The notes below the pieces were generated by a model. It did not search any database, had not been told where the DNA came from, and was given only the letters and a program-made list of their open reading frames with translations. From Phycisphaerales bacterium UBA2421 (GTDB lineage: Bacteria > Planctomycetota > Phycisphaerae > Tepidisphaerales > Tepidisphaeraceae), in NCBI GenBank assembly GCA_002343075.1, contig DDRH01000036.1, positions 1-64,000 of the forward strand: a DNA stretch of 64,000 nt, given 5' to 3'. Both the position numbers and the translations under genes were made by a program. Each line of letters begins with the position of its first letter. Position 1 is the first letter of the stretch. This document shows, piece by piece, positions 27,987 through 36,725 of the stretch.

Positions 27987-29083
27987 GTTCAACAATCAAC
28001 CGTCCTTCCCAGGGCGCTTCAACCCGAGCGGCGATGAGCGGCGCCCCGCTGCTTGAGGTGAGAAATCTCCGTACCCATTTTCCGATCAAGAGGGGTTTGC
28101 TGCAGCGCGTCGTGGGTCATGTGAAGGCTGTCGATGGCATATCGTTCGCCGTCCCACCGCGCAAGACGCTGGGGCTTGTCGGCGAGTCGGGCTGTGGCAA
28201 GACCACCGTAGGCCGTACGATTCTGCGCCTCATTCCGGCCACTAGCGGCGAAGTGCTGTTTCAAGGCGATGACTTCTTCGCCCACACCGGTGAAGACCTT
28301 CGCAAGCTCCGCCGGCAGATGCAGATTATCTTTCAGGATCCGATGAGCAGTCTGAACCCGCGCATGACCGTGGGCAACATCATCGGCGAACCGATCGTGG
28401 TTCACGGCATCGCCAAAGGCCGCGAGAAGGATGACCTGGTCGCCTCGCTCCTGGGGCGGGTTGGTCTCGATCCAAGCTACTCCGCGCGTTATCCCCACGA
28501 GTTTTCCGGTGGCCAGAGGCAGCGTATCGGCATCGCGCGGGCGCTGGCGTTGTCGCCGAGCTTTATCGTGTGCGATGAACCGGTGAGCGCGCTCGACGTC
28601 TCCATTCAGTCGCAAATTCTAAATCTGCTGCAGGATCTTCAGGAAGAGCGCGGCATCGCGTTTCTGTTTATCGCGCACAACCTGGCCGTGGTGGAACATT
28701 TCTGCGACGAAGTCGCGGTGATGTATCTGGGGCGGATCGTGGAAAAGGCAACGAGCAAAGAGCTTTACGGTAACCCGAAGCATCCCTATACAAAGGCGCT
28801 TCTGTCGGCTGTCCCCGATGTCGACCCAAGACCGAAACGGGAGCGCATCGTCTTGCAGGGCGAGGTTCCTTCGCCGAGTAACCCGCCGAGCGGATGCGCG
28901 TTCCATCCGCGCTGCGCGCTGTCGCGTGAGGCGGCCCGGCAGGCGGGTGTGGCGGAAACTACCGAGATTAAGGTCGGCAATGAAAGGTTGCGCGTTCTTG
29001 CCAAGTGCGTCACCCAGTCGCCGCCGCTCGAGCAAAAAGAGGGTGAACCGGGACATGTTGCGGCGTGCTGGGTATCGAGGTAG
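27983..29083 (+). CDS. OppF/DppF-type ABC ATPase
   Basis: A 366-residue ATPase, partner of the OppD-type protein. Walker A 'GESGCGKT', signature '[15 protein letters not shown]', Walker B '[12 protein letters not shown]', and the C-terminal Cys block '[12 protein letters not shown]' are visible. GTG start, overlapping the previous stop. It closes the importer region; a 15-base-pair perfect inverted repeat lies 80 bases downstream, before the convergent calcium-repeat gene. Confidence 0.94.
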   Translation: MSSTINRPSQGASTRAAMSGAPLLEVRNLRTHFPIKRGLLQRVVGHVKAVDGISFAVPPRKTLGLVGESGCGKTTVGRTILRLIPATSGEVLFQGDDFFAHTGEDLRKLRRQMQIIFQDPMSSLNPRMTVGNIIGEPIVVHGIAKGREKDDLVASLLGRVGLDPSYSARYPHEFSGGQRQRIGIARALALSPSFIVCDEPVSALDVSIQSQILNLLQDLQEERGIAFLFIAHNLAVVEHFCDEVAVMYLGRIVEKATSKELYGNPKHPYTKALLSAVPDVDPRPKRERIVLQGEVPSPSNPPSGCAFHPRCALSREAARQAGVAETTEIKVGNERLRVLAKCVTQSPPLEQKEGEPGHVAACWVSR

Positions 29084-29162
29084 CGCCGAGGCCCATCAGA
29101 CTCAACCGCGAGCACCGGCGCGTGCCGGGCATTGTTAGACGATGACAGTAAGGTGACAAAAC

Positions 29163-29194
29163 GATTGACGGCCGAGCGTGCTCGGCCGTCAATC
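29163..29194. terminator. Perfect 15-bp inverted repeat between convergent genes
   Basis: GATTGACGGCCGAGC (29163-29177) and its exact reverse complement (29180-29194) are separated by only two bases. On the minus strand the hairpin is followed by GTTTTG; on the plus strand there is no T run. It likely stops transcription from one or both convergent genes. Confidence 0.6.
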
Positions 29195-29241
29195 GGGTTG
29201 TTCGGTGCAGAAAACCTGCAATAGCAAGTGGCTTTCTGGGA

Positions 29242-29874
29242 CTAAATCAGGACGTTATTGCCATTATCTTCTCCCGTGCGGTCTTTGACTTCGCTACTGC
29301 TAAGTCCGCTGAGGAAATCGTCGTTTCCGCCGCCGCCGAAGGCGCGATCAGTGCCTGATCCGCCTTCGAGATCGTCATGGCCCAGACCGCCAGAGAGATA
29401 GTCGTTACCCGCGTGGCCCTGCAACTTGTCATTGCCAGTGCCCCCGTAAAGTGAATCGTTTCCACCTTTGCCCTCCAGGTAGTCGTTACCACCTTCGCCG
29501 TAGAGCATATCTGAGCCTTCGCGGCCATCAAGGCTGTCGTTACCGCCGCCGCCGTAGATTGTGTCGCGGCCAGCGGTGCCTTTCACCGAATCGTGACCCG
29601 CGCCGGCAAACACCTGCACAGGTTTGGTGATTGGGTTGCGGTTGTTAAACTCAACAACGTCGTTTCCGCTCAGCGAGCGGACAATGATTGAGTTCACAGC
29701 TGAGTAGCTGAACCGCTGTTCTGACGTGCCGATCTCGACCTTCAATTGTCCGTTGTCGCGCAGGTCAACCTCGATGACGTCTGCGGCTTCGGTTCCTGTT
29801 ATGGTCAGCACTCCGCTTGAAAGTGCGGCAGCGAGGCAACGACGTGTTTCGAGCGATTCAAGTAGCGAATTCAT
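29242..29874 (-). CDS. Secreted hemolysin-type calcium-repeat protein
   Basis: A 210-residue protein starting MNSLLESLETRRCLAAALS, the LESLE-(T/S)RR-LAA type N-terminus of many planctomycete exported proteins. Residues 95-200 contain five to six RTX nonapeptide units such as 'GGGGNDSLDG', 'GEGGNDYLEG', 'GGTGNDKLQG' and 'GGLGHDDLEG', which bind calcium in beta-roll structures. It is expected to be secreted or surface-attached. ATG at 29874 is preceded by AGGATG; the frame opens further but only from a poor start. No protease or lipase domain is present, so its activity is unknown. Confidence 0.85.
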   Translation of the reverse strand: MNSLLESLETRRCLAAALSSGVLTITGTEAADVIEVDLRDNGQLKVEIGTSEQRFSYSAVNSIIVRSLSGNDVVEFNNRNPITKPVQVFAGAGHDSVKGTAGRDTIYGGGGNDSLDGREGSDMLYGEGGNDYLEGKGGNDSLYGGTGNDKLQGHAGNDYLSGGLGHDDLEGGSGTDRAFGGGGNDDFLSGLSSSEVKDRTGEDNGNNVLI

Positions 29875-30010
29875 AGTAGCACATCCTAAAAAGCAGACGT
29901 TCGTACCGGACATTCGGTAGCGACTTTCCGTCGCAATGGAGAACCATCGGATGGCGCACTCTATTCAATGAAAATTAGCAATTTTTCAGGTGGGACTACC
30001 ATGTCACTGA

Positions 30011-30730
30011 TCACTCAGGTGCCGGTGCCGGCGGGACTTCAATGCGCAACTGGCGCGCCAGCGTCTCGATCAATGTTCGATCCGCTTCGCGGGAGCCAGC
30101 GATACAAAATGCGGTGTCATTGTCGATCGAGCCGGTTAGGACGCCTGTGCTGGCGGTGACCGTATATGCAAAGCCATCGTGCACATCAATAAAGACCGAA
30201 GCCGGGATTGAAAACACGGTGGCGACGCTCCCGCTGTTGCTGTAGCGGACGGCCACGAGTCTATCGCCGAAAAATGGAACGATCGAGACTTCTTGCATTG
30301 CCCAACCGGCCTCGGGTGGGATGGATGCAACGCGACGTTGCAATTGGCGGGCGGCCGCTGCAGGATCGGCTGATGCCTCGGCCTCCGCAGGCATGCCGTC
30401 TATCTGAAGCCGAACCAACTGGGTGAATCGGTCCATGTTTACCGCAACGTACTCTCTGTACTCATACGCTTCATAAGCCTGATAGCCCACCCACCCGGCA
30501 ACGCCAAGGCCAATCAGCACCGATGCAGCGACCGCCAACCAGCGCACCACAGACCGCTGGCCGGGCAGGTTGGGGGTGGCACCCAAAGCTGCCTCTGTAG
30601 ACTCCAACTCCGACTTTAAGAGCTTGGCGATGCGCGCGCGAGTCATCTCGCTGGCACCCCCGGCCGGCCAGGCCTGCCTTATCGCGTCCTTCAGACCACG
30701 GTCATCAAATTGGTTGGGCCGTTCATTCAC
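30011..30730 (-). CDS. Putative anti-sigma factor, single-span membrane protein
   Basis: A 239-residue protein directly after an ECF sigma gene. The N-terminal ~60 residues are polar and helical (a likely sigma-binding part), followed by one membrane helix (VVRWLAVAASVLIGLGVAGWVGY), and a soluble outer domain of about 150 residues (VSIVPFFGDRLVAVRYSNSG). No zinc-binding HxxxCxxC motif is visible, so it is not a ZAS-type anti-sigma. Role inferred from gene order and topology. Confidence 0.6.
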   Translation of the reverse strand: MNERPNQFDDRGLKDAIRQAWPAGGASEMTRARIAKLLKSELESTEAALGATPNLPGQRSVVRWLAVAASVLIGLGVAGWVGYQAYEAYEYREYVAVNMDRFTQLVRLQIDGMPAEAEASADPAAAARQLQRRVASIPPEAGWAMQEVSIVPFFGDRLVAVRYSNSGSVATVFSIPASVFIDVHDGFAYTVTASTGVLTGSIDNDTAFCIAGSREADRTLIETLARQLRIEVPPAPAPE

Positions 30731-30768
30731 GCTGATAGCTCGTTGCTCCCATATCTCTAAACAAACAT

Positions 30769-31314
30769 CTATTCCATTGAGGCCGGCCGATCAATTCCGT
30801 GTTCTGAAGCCAACTCGCCAAGCCGGTCGGCCAGCATTCGCCGCGCGCGATGGAGTCGACTCATAACCGTTCCGATTGGCACAGACGTCACATCCGCTAT
30901 GTCCTTGTAGCTGAGATCCTCGATGGCCCATAGGAGGATAGTCGTCCGCAACGCCTCCGGCAGGCCCTCGATTGCCTGCACAAGCCGGGTATCCGAAGCC
31001 CTCCAGTCTTCAAACGCCAAGTCGGCCGAAACTTCAGGCAACTGTTCGAGTAAATCGGGCTGAAGCAAGTCAGGTTCGAGTTTGCTGCGGTTTGCCCGGT
31101 TGATCCAGGTGTTACGCAGTATTCGAAGCAGCCACGGACGCATTCCAACCTCAGTCAGCGTGAACGTGTTGCGACTGCGGATTGCCTTGAGAAAAGTGTC
31201 CTGTATCAGGTCTTCAGCTTCAGCGGTGTTGCGGCAAAGTGCTCTGGCGAGTCGGCTCACTGCGTCAAGCTCGCGAAGTGCGAGTTCTGAAAACTGTTCT
31301 GCCGTGAGAGCCAT
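30769..31314 (-). CDS. ECF RNA polymerase sigma factor 1
   Basis: A 181-residue ECF sigma factor. Region 2 includes 'AEAEDLIQDTFLKAI' and 'MRPWLLRILRNTWINR', and region 4 includes 'LPEALRTTILLWAIEDLSYKDIADVTSVPIGTVMSRLHRARRML'. It probably directs transcription of a small regulon under control of the adjacent anti-sigma gene, which follows after 38 bases. Start at ATG 31314; a TTG at 31335 would add seven residues. It is divergent from thiC. Confidence 0.92.
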   Translation of the reverse strand: MALTAEQFSELALRELDAVSRLARALCRNTAEAEDLIQDTFLKAIRSRNTFTLTEVGMRPWLLRILRNTWINRANRSKLEPDLLQPDLLEQLPEVSADLAFEDWRASDTRLVQAIEGLPEALRTTILLWAIEDLSYKDIADVTSVPIGTVMSRLHRARRMLADRLGELASEHGIDRPASME

Positions 31315-31408
31315 CCAGCGAGCTTTATACTCCAAGGCGGGACAATCGCCAGCGTCTCAGTGACCACGCTCTTATCAGACGAAAATCAGTTTATCGCCCC
31401 CGCAGCGT

Positions 31409-31436
31409 TTGTCATGGCGCGCGGCTTGCCTACAAT
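31409..31436 (+). promoter_or_regulatory. Promoter upstream of TPP riboswitch
   Basis: TTGTCA (31409-31414) and TACAAT (31431-31436) with a 16-base spacer. Transcription would start near 31443, just before the riboswitch. Confidence 0.5.
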
Positions 31437-31445
31437 CTCCTCAGA

Positions 31446-31555
31446 ATCGCTCGGGGTGTGCGACGAATGCGTCGCACTGAGAGTAGACCCGTCGAACCTG
31501 ATCGGCAAGCCCGCGGCACACCGGCCCGAGGCGAGCCGCGTAGGGAAAGCGACCG
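31446..31555 (+). ncRNA. TPP riboswitch (THI element)
   Basis: Matches the conserved core in order: CGGGGTG (31452-31458), a hairpin GTGCGACG/CGTCGCAC, CTGAGA (31477-31482), ACCC, GAACCTGATC (31494-31503) and GCGTAGGGAAA (31538-31548). The closing P1 stem can form from TCGCT (31447-31451) and AGCGA (31548-31552). It senses thiamin pyrophosphate and represses the downstream thiC gene, which encodes a step of thiamin synthesis. Confidence 0.95.
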
Positions 31556-31567
31556 ACTATCGCCATT

Positions 31568-31630
31568 GAGGAGGTGATTCTCCTGCAACGGTGCTCGCCG
31601 CTTTTCCCCGGCCGGATTTTTTGCAGGAGG
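31568..31630 (+). promoter_or_regulatory. Riboswitch expression platform with anti-SD helix
   Basis: CTCCTGCAA (31580-31588) is complementary to TTGCAGGAG (31621-31629), which carries the thiC Shine-Dalgarno AGGAGG (31625-31630). The same CTCCT can instead pair with AGGAG at 31569-31573. The two helices exclude each other, suggesting control at translation start. Confidence 0.6.
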
Positions 31631-31638
31631 ATGCCGTC

Positions 31639-33507
31639 ATGGACCAACAACACCTACCAACGCTTCCGATCAACGGCGGTGGAAATCCGGGGCTGCCGGG
31701 TGTGACCACGCCGGGTAGTTTTGCCAACCGCAATCGCGTAGGCTCGCCGTGGACCTTTTCGTCGCCGGATACGGCTGGAATGCCGCAGCCGAGCGATAAA
31801 ACCGCGTGGGATTTTCTCCCCGACGGATGGAACACGGAACTCGTTTCGGGCAACACGTCCGCGCCGGCTTCATCCCCCTGCGAGGCCAGCGCCGCTGGGT
31901 GTGTTTTCACCGACAGCACCGGCGCGACGCGCAAGGTCACTTTTCCGCCGGGCTTTACCCCGGTTACCCAGCTCGAACACGCCCGGCTCGGTAACATCAC
32001 GCCACAAATGCGCCGCGTGGCGGAGCGCGAAGATCACCTATCGGCCGAGCAGGTGCGCGACGAAGTAGCGGCGGGGCGGATGGTGATCCCGGCCAACATC
32101 AATCATCTGCAGTGGAAACTCGACCCGATGTGCATCGGCAGGGCGAGCAAGACAAAGGTCAACGCAAATCTCGGGGCTTCGCCAGTTAGTTCATCGATCG
32201 ATGAAGAGCTGGAAAAGGTCGATTGGGCCATCAAGTTTCACACCGATACACTGATGGATCTTTCCACCGGCGGCGATCTGAACAAGACACGCTCGGCGAT
32301 TGTGCGTCACAGCAGCGTTCCGGTGGGCACGGTGCCAATTTACTCGATGATTATCGGCAAAAAGATCGAAGACCTCGATTGGGAAATGATCGCTGCGGAG
32401 CTTCATAATCAGGCACGGCAGGGTGTTGATTACTTCACGATTCATGCCGGCGTGCTCAAGGAGCATCTGCCGCTGGTGCGAAAACGACTCATCGGCATCG
32501 TCAGCCGCGGGGGGAGTTTGCTTGCCAAGTGGATGATCCACCACAACCAGCAGAATCCCATGTACACGCACTGGGAGGCAATCTGCGACATCCTGCGGCA
32601 GTATGATGTCACCTTCAGCATCGGTGATGGCCTTCGCCCCGGCGGGCTTGCCGACGCCACCGACGCCGCTCAGTTGGCCGAATTGCAAACCCTGGGCGAA
32701 CTAACCGAGCGCGCCTGGCGCCGCGGAGTGCAGGTAATGATTGAAGGCCCGGGCCATGTTCCGCTCGATCAGATTGAATACAACATGAAGCTGCAGCGGC
32801 AGTTGTGTCACGGTGCACCGTTCTATGTTCTCGGTCCGCTCGTGACAGACATTTTCCCCGGCTACGACCACATTACCAGTTGCATCGGCGCCACGAACGC
32901 AGCGTTCCACGGCGCGAGCATGCTCTGCTACGTCACGCCGAAGGAACACCTCGGACTTCCGAAGAAGGACGATGTTAAACAGGGCTGCATCGCCTACAAA
33001 ATCGCTGCCCACGCGGCCGACGTGGCGCTTGGCATCCCGGGCACCCGCGTGAGAGACGATGAACTCACGAAGGCGCGCGCCGCACTCAACTGGGAAAAGC
33101 ACTTCGAGCTATCGTTTGACCCCGACACCGCACGGGCGTTCCACGATGAAGATCTGGACGTCGACACCGATTTTTGCGCCATGTGCGGCCACGACTGGTG
33201 CAGCGTGCGCATCAGCAAGGAAATCAATGAGTTCTTCAGCGGCAAGGATGAGGCGTTCCAGCGCGGCAAGGCCGTGAAAAGCGCGGCGCTCACTCCCGAA
33301 CAGCAGGAAATCCTGAACAAGCGTGGGGTGCTGTCGCCGGAAGAGATTCACAAGCTTGCTTCAAAGGTGAAGAGGGTCGTCGGCGCAGAAAAAGACAAAG
33401 CGTCATGCCATTCTGACTACGTCGACCCCGACACTGCCAGAAAAGTGCAAAACGAGAAGCTGGTTACGCTCGGGGTGGGCGTGAAGACAAACGACAACAG
33501 CACCTAA
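31639..33507 (+). CDS. thiC: Phosphomethylpyrimidine synthase ThiC
   Basis: A 622-residue radical-SAM-type enzyme that converts 5-aminoimidazole ribotide to hydroxymethylpyrimidine phosphate in thiamin synthesis. The C-terminal cluster motif '[16 protein letters not shown]' (CxxCxxxxC) binds 4Fe-4S. Other landmarks are '[18 protein letters not shown]' and '[20 protein letters not shown]'. ATG at 31639 has an AGGAGG eight bases upstream; the open frame from 31591 lies in the leader. Control by the TPP riboswitch directly upstream is expected. Confidence 0.97.
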   Translation: MDQQHLPTLPINGGGNPGLPGVTTPGSFANRNRVGSPWTFSSPDTAGMPQPSDKTAWDFLPDGWNTELVSGNTSAPASSPCEASAAGCVFTDSTGATRKVTFPPGFTPVTQLEHARLGNITPQMRRVAEREDHLSAEQVRDEVAAGRMVIPANINHLQWKLDPMCIGRASKTKVNANLGASPVSSSIDEELEKVDWAIKFHTDTLMDLSTGGDLNKTRSAIVRHSSVPVGTVPIYSMIIGKKIEDLDWEMIAAELHNQARQGVDYFTIHAGVLKEHLPLVRKRLIGIVSRGGSLLAKWMIHHNQQNPMYTHWEAICDILRQYDVTFSIGDGLRPGGLADATDAAQLAELQTLGELTERAWRRGVQVMIEGPGHVPLDQIEYNMKLQRQLCHGAPFYVLGPLVTDIFPGYDHITSCIGATNAAFHGASMLCYVTPKEHLGLPKKDDVKQGCIAYKIAAHAADVALGIPGTRVRDDELTKARAALNWEKHFELSFDPDTARAFHDEDLDVDTDFCAMCGHDWCSVRISKEINEFFSGKDEAFQRGKAVKSAALTPEQQEILNKRGVLSPEEIHKLASKVKRVVGAEKDKASCHSDYVDPDTARKVQNEKLVTLGVGVKTNDNST

Positions 33508-33554
33508 GCGGAATGCCGCAGAAACGCAGCCAGTGAAAGCGGCAGCCAAGTTGG

Positions 33555-34148
33555 ATGTATTCACAAACAGGATTTAGGAAGATGGTTCTTTTGGCACTTA
33601 TCTCGTTGATGCTGGCACCGCCAGCCAAGTCCGGAGTCCACTCGATCACCGGCGAAGGTGCGACAGCGGTCGTGCAAGTGCCGGCTGGTGAACTCGTCAC
33701 TGTCAACGAAAAGCCCGACTGGCTTTTCTTCAGCATCGAAGCGGGCTACGAGCCAGAAGGCGACGGGCCTTACACGAATGTACCTGCAGAGATGAGCATC
33801 GCGATTCGGAAAGGCAGCCTTGCAGAAGTTGTTGCGCAACAAAGGGAGATCAGCGTCACTGGCCAACGCTAGATCATCAAGGAAGTCAAAAGAGATGGTC
33901 AGATCATTTGGCTCGTCAAGGAACTTGATCCCGGCGATGGCCCGCTACCCAGGCGCGCATTTCAGTTTGCAGTGGCTTCAGAAAATGGCGTACTCGTGGT
34001 CGATGCCACCAACAACATCGTCCAAGGGATGCCCGCTAAGAATCGGCGTCAAGTGAACGAAATGCTTGCGCTAGCGCTTAAGAGCGTAAAGTTAAACGGC
34101 AAGCTCATCACGACGCCTGAGATTCAGAAGTACCTGCTGCCGAATTGA
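33555..34148 (+). pseudogene. Small secreted protein gene interrupted by in-frame TAG
   Basis: A frame of 197 codons plus stop broken only by TAG at 33870-33872. The first part (from ATG 33555 or 33582) has a signal-peptide-like start, 'MVLLALISLMLAPPAKSG', and reads to 'REISVTGQR'. After the TAG the same frame continues with normal-looking coding sequence: 'IIKEVKRDGQIIWLVKEL', then 'FAVASENGVLVVDATNN' and 'MLALALKSVKLNGK', to TGA at 34148. A helix-and-strand pattern continues across the break. I recognise no family. It could be a recent pseudogene, a sequencing error, or a readthrough gene. Confidence 0.6.
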
Positions 34149-34169
34149 ACTTCATTCGGGACCGTTGCG

Positions 34170-35315
34170 CTACAAATCCGGCCCTGCCGGCTGGGTGGTG
34201 GGGACGAAGCCATCTTTCTTCATCTTTTCGCGGATGATTCTGACGGCCTGCTCGGTACGTTTCGCGTCAATGTACTGCTGGACGTCGCTGGGCAGTTGCG
34301 ACCGCGGCAGCGGCACCTGTACGCCGTCGCCGAGGTCGAGCAGGACGACGACCGGGTCGCGCTGGCCGGCGTCGATGCCATAGGTCTGGTTCCAGATGTA
34401 GACGCCGTTGTCGTCGTAGCTATAGCCAAGCCCGGTGAAAGCCGAGATGCTCTCCAGGGCCTGCTTAAATGTCGCGTTATCAATCACGAGCCTGATCCTG
34501 CGAAACTCCGCGGGTATGAGCTGAATCGACCCCGGGCGAAAAGTGAACGCCACGCCGGACTGCACAGAAAGATCCTGCAGCACTTGCGTGATATCTTCGC
34601 CTGTGTATCGCAGCGAAATGGGCTTGCTCAGTTGTGCGGCGACCAACTCCTGCTTTTTAAGCACGACGACGCCGCTACCCCAGGGATACCAGGTGGCATT
34701 CGATTGCGTCGCAAGGGCTTCAAGGGCATCCAAGACAGTCACCCCTTTTGCAACGCCAATTGTCTGGGTCGCCGCGAGATCGCCGGCGCGATTCTCAAAA
34801 TCGATCCGCGGAGACATCTTGGCCAGTTTCTCATCGACCGCCGCAAGGAGATTGGCGGTGTTGATGCCCTTGGCATCGATCGCCGCGCCAAGCGGTTCGC
34901 GCGACAGTGCAAGCAGCGTCTTAAGCTCATTGACCGTCGCCCTACGGCCGAGCCGGATGAGTGCCGGCATCGGTTGAATCTCCACCGACTCAGCTTTGAG
35001 TTCGATCATCAAACCCAGGGCCCGCGTCAGTTCAACAAGCCCTTCGCGGAGAGTGACATTCTCCAGCTTTGCGGTAAGCGGGGTTTGCCGACCGTAGGGG
35101 AGCAACTCCCACACTGCCGGAGTGGCGTCGAGCCGCACACCAGTCTCCGCTGCGATGGTTTTCATTGCTTCGGGCAGGGTCGATTTCAGGTCCACCTTGA
35201 TGAGGGTGTCCAATTGCTGATTAATCAACGCCGCAGAGTCCTGCGCGCGAGTCGTGCGAGCGGGGGCCACCACGAGCACGGCGAGCACGCAGATGAGCAA
35301 TGGGGTTCGTCGCAT
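34170..35315 (-). CDS. Secreted STN-like domain protein
   Basis: A 381-residue exported protein with a signal peptide (MRRTPLLICVLAVLVVAPARTTRAQ). It contains two or three units resembling STN (secretin/TonB short N-terminal) folds: 'LKSTLPEAMKTIAAETGVRL', 'VTVLDALEALATQSNATWY', and 'EDITQVLQDLSVQSGVAFTFRPG' followed by 'ATFKQALESISAFTGLGYSYDDNGVYIW'. There is no secretin barrel. Gene order sigma / anti-sigma / STN protein recalls cell-surface signalling sets, and it may sense an outer signal (inference). ATG at 35315. Confidence 0.65.
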   Translation of the reverse strand: MRRTPLLICVLAVLVVAPARTTRAQDSAALINQQLDTLIKVDLKSTLPEAMKTIAAETGVRLDATPAVWELLPYGRQTPLTAKLENVTLREGLVELTRALGLMIELKAESVEIQPMPALIRLGRRATVNELKTLLALSREPLGAAIDAKGINTANLLAAVDEKLAKMSPRIDFENRAGDLAATQTIGVAKGVTVLDALEALATQSNATWYPWGSGVVVLKKQELVAAQLSKPISLRYTGEDITQVLQDLSVQSGVAFTFRPGSIQLIPAEFRRIRLVIDNATFKQALESISAFTGLGYSYDDNGVYIWNQTYGIDAGQRDPVVVLLDLGDGVQVPLPRSQLPSDVQQYIDAKRTEQAVRIIREKMKKDGFVPTTQPAGPDL

Positions 35316-35437
35316 GAAGTAAACGCGCTCCTTCCAAACCTGAGGTTTCTGTGCACTGCTGAGTTTGCCCAACTACTCCCCGGAATCAAGCCACAGCGGA
35401 ACCACGCCTGACTGGGAAACAGCAGGGCAGCAGCGCA

Positions 35438-36016
35438 TCAGTGTCCGCTAAGTGCGTCCGGCGCCAGCGGTGGCTCGCCGGCGGAGACGACTATCCGCGC
35501 GCCAGCGGGCGATAGCTCCTGCCAACTCAGCGATGTAAACAGAGCGACATTCGTGGGGGCGTCAAGCGTAACCAACGCCACTGCCGGGGCTTGCGCGGTC
35601 TCAACCGATGGTCCGGCAACCTCAATCACCCTCGGCCCGCCGCCCACGACAAGGCCGTCACCCTGCGGTTCTGACGTTGGGCCGGAACGGAATATCATTA
35701 GCCCAATCACGACACTCGCGGCGATCATCGCTGCCGCTCCAAACCATCGAGCATAGGCGAATTGCGGGGCGACGATGGTTTGATCTGCATCGGGGCGATC
35801 GATTCGGTCGGAGATAGCCTTGCCAAGCCGCTCAAACTTCACCACCGGCACGGGAGTATGACTCGCCAAAAGCACGTTTACCCGTCGATGCTCCGCGAGC
35901 ATGGCGCGTGCGACGGGGTCGGCTCGCAGAACCGCCTCAAGCGCCGCGGCCTGCTCAGCGTCGAGCGTGCCGTCAGCGTATTGGCTAATGAGAAATTCCA
36001 ATTGCGTTTCTTCCAT
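35438..36016 (-). CDS. Putative anti-sigma factor 2
   Basis: A 192-residue protein: an N-terminal helical part 'LEFLISQYADGTLDAEQAAALEAVL' typical of anti-sigma regions, one membrane helix (FGAAAMIAASVVIGLMIF) near residue 95, and a periplasmic tail (VETAQAPAVALVTLDAPTN). No zinc motif. It follows the ECF sigma gene by 34 bases, so it likely binds that sigma factor at the membrane. The downstream gene is the STN-like protein. Confidence 0.7.
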   Translation of the reverse strand: MEETQLEFLISQYADGTLDAEQAAALEAVLRADPVARAMLAEHRRVNVLLASHTPVPVVKFERLGKAISDRIDRPDADQTIVAPQFAYARWFGAAAMIAASVVIGLMIFRSGPTSEPQGDGLVVGGGPRVIEVAGPSVETAQAPAVALVTLDAPTNVALFTSLSWQELSPAGARIVVSAGEPPLAPDALSGH

Positions 36017-36050
36017 CGATGTTCATCACGATGATGGTCTTGCCGGGTAA

Positions 36051-36683
36051 CTACATCACGTCTTTCAAAAGCTCCTTCAACTTCTTTCGGCCCTGGAACA
36101 CATGCCACTTCACCGCCTCCACGCTGCAGTCGAGAATCTCGGCGACTTGCCTCTGCGGCAACTGTTCGACCGTAAACAGCAGAATGGCATCACGCTGCTT
36201 CTCGGGCAACTGCGTCAATGCCTGTTTCAACCTGTCACCCAATTCGCGGCCTTCGATGGCACGAGTCGGGTCGTTGCTTGTTCCGCCCCAGCCGGTGCTG
36301 ACTGCTGACTCATTCTGCGGGCCGAGCAGGTCATCCAACGGAAGTTGGCTTCGTAGCTTGCGGCCCCTGCGAAAATTCAGCGACAGGTTGCTGACGATGC
36401 GCAAGAGCCATCCGCCGAACGCCGCCGGGTTTTGCAGGCTTGCCAGGCTGCGGTACGCCTTTAGAAATGCTTCCTGCGTCACTTCCAAGGCGTCATTGAT
36501 ATTGCCCAGCAGGCGATACGAGACCGCGACGGCCTGCCGCTGATACTTTTCGATCAACTCGTCAAACGCGCGTCGGTCGCCCGCGAGCGTACGGGCGATT
36601 CGATCGGCGTCGGGTGGCCCGGCCGGCTGCGAAGGCTGCGGTTGTGCAGATTCGTTCACCGGCCGTTCCATTCGATCAGACAC
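36051..36683 (-). CDS. ECF RNA polymerase sigma factor 2
   Basis: A 210-residue ECF sigma factor. Region 2: 'RRAFDELIEKYQRQAVAVSYRLLGNINDALEVTQEAFLKAYRSL'; region 4: 'LPEKQRDAILLFTVEQLPQRQVAEILDCSVEAVKWHVFQGRKKLKELL'. A Pro/Gln/Ser-rich N-terminal leader precedes region 2. GTG start at 36683, or ATG at 36671. It lies only 42 bases after trpA in the same direction. A seven-base inverted repeat, ACGGTTA/TAACCGT (36696-36702, 36720-36726), spans the gap and could be an operator or weak terminator. Confidence 0.93.
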   Translation of the reverse strand: MSDRMERPVNESAQPQPSQPAGPPDADRIARTLAGDRRAFDELIEKYQRQAVAVSYRLLGNINDALEVTQEAFLKAYRSLASLQNPAAFGGWLLRIVSNLSLNFRRGRKLRSQLPLDDLLGPQNESAVSTGWGGTSNDPTRAIEGRELGDRLKQALTQLPEKQRDAILLFTVEQLPQRQVAEILDCSVEAVKWHVFQGRKKLKELLKDVM

Positions 36684-36725
36684 GCGCGAGGTTTCACGGT
36701 TAGGACTGCGTTCGCTTTGTAACCG

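Noticed and set aside
34296..35411. 371-codon antisense frame over the STN-like gene.
   Set aside because: The minus-strand frame has a signal peptide and domain pattern; the plus frame has none.
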